Program-made: the position numbers and the translations under genes
Shown: positions 5,458 through 5,476 of the stretch, piece by piece
How the letters are laid out: every line of letters begins with the position of its first letter
Numbering within the stretch: position 1 is the stretch's first letter
Assembly: GCA_964576265.1 (NCBI GenBank)
Contig: CAZNVB010000160.1
Coordinates: 1-5,476, forward strand
Direction: 5' to 3'
Source: CAZNVB01 sp964576265
Lineage (GTDB): Bacteria > Acidobacteriota > Aminicenantia > Aminicenantales > UBA8522
Length of the DNA: 5,476 bases
Notes under the pieces: generated by a model
The model's database searches: none
What the model was told of the DNA's origin: nothing
The model's input: the letters and a program-made list of their open reading frames with translations, nothing else

Positions 5458-5476
5458 ATTGCTCTCCGTCATTGAC

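Overview
This window carries a compact bacterial gene cluster. Five genes are on the plus strand: a glycolytic phosphoglycerate mutase fused to an extra half-copy of itself, then ATPase, permease, ATPase, permease. One convergent lipoprotein gene is on the minus strand. The moderately high GC content, strong GGAGG-type ribosome binding sites, a sigma-70-like promoter and a lipobox protein point to a bacterium, probably with a diderm envelope. The style of the ABC operon and the lipoprotein is reminiscent of Acidobacteriota/Aminicenantes-like or deltaproteobacterial genomes, but that is an impression and not a taxonomic call.

Positions 1-870 hold the 3' end of a 2,3-bisphosphoglycerate-independent phosphoglycerate mutase gene (gpmI; the 5' end is outside the window). 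The normal C-terminus of the enzyme, with its metal-ligand His and the usual ADVAPTVLEL and EMTGRSLI blocks, occupies residues 1-67. The reading frame then continues without a stop into a second iPGM N-terminus, with the DGWG motif and the GNSEAGH serine-nucleophile motif. This second copy runs about 200 residues and stops in the middle of the phosphotransferase domain. Several active-site residues in it are substituted. The result is either a full-length enzyme with a degenerate half-copy tail or, less likely, a circularly permuted enzyme. This is the most unusual object in the window.

Positions 875-4395 hold two consecutive ABC-2-type transporter modules: ATPase 1 (875-1786), permease 1 (1786-2655), ATPase 2 (2652-3578) and permease 2 (3580-4395). 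Junctions are +4, -1, -4 and +1 nt, so the five plus-strand genes are almost certainly one translationally coupled operon. Two different ATPases and two different six-helix permeases suggest one heteromeric exporter or two related ones. The substrate cannot be read from the sequence.

Positions 4392-5378 (minus strand) encode a 328-residue predicted lipoprotein of unknown function, with an excellent Shine-Dalgarno sequence and a plausible promoter at 5429-5457. Its stop codon overlaps that of permease 2: both TAA codons lie in one shared TTAA, so there is no intergenic space for a terminator. The remaining non-coding DNA (5379-5476) is the lipoprotein leader and promoter. No RNA genes, mobile elements, CRISPR arrays or tRNAs were seen.
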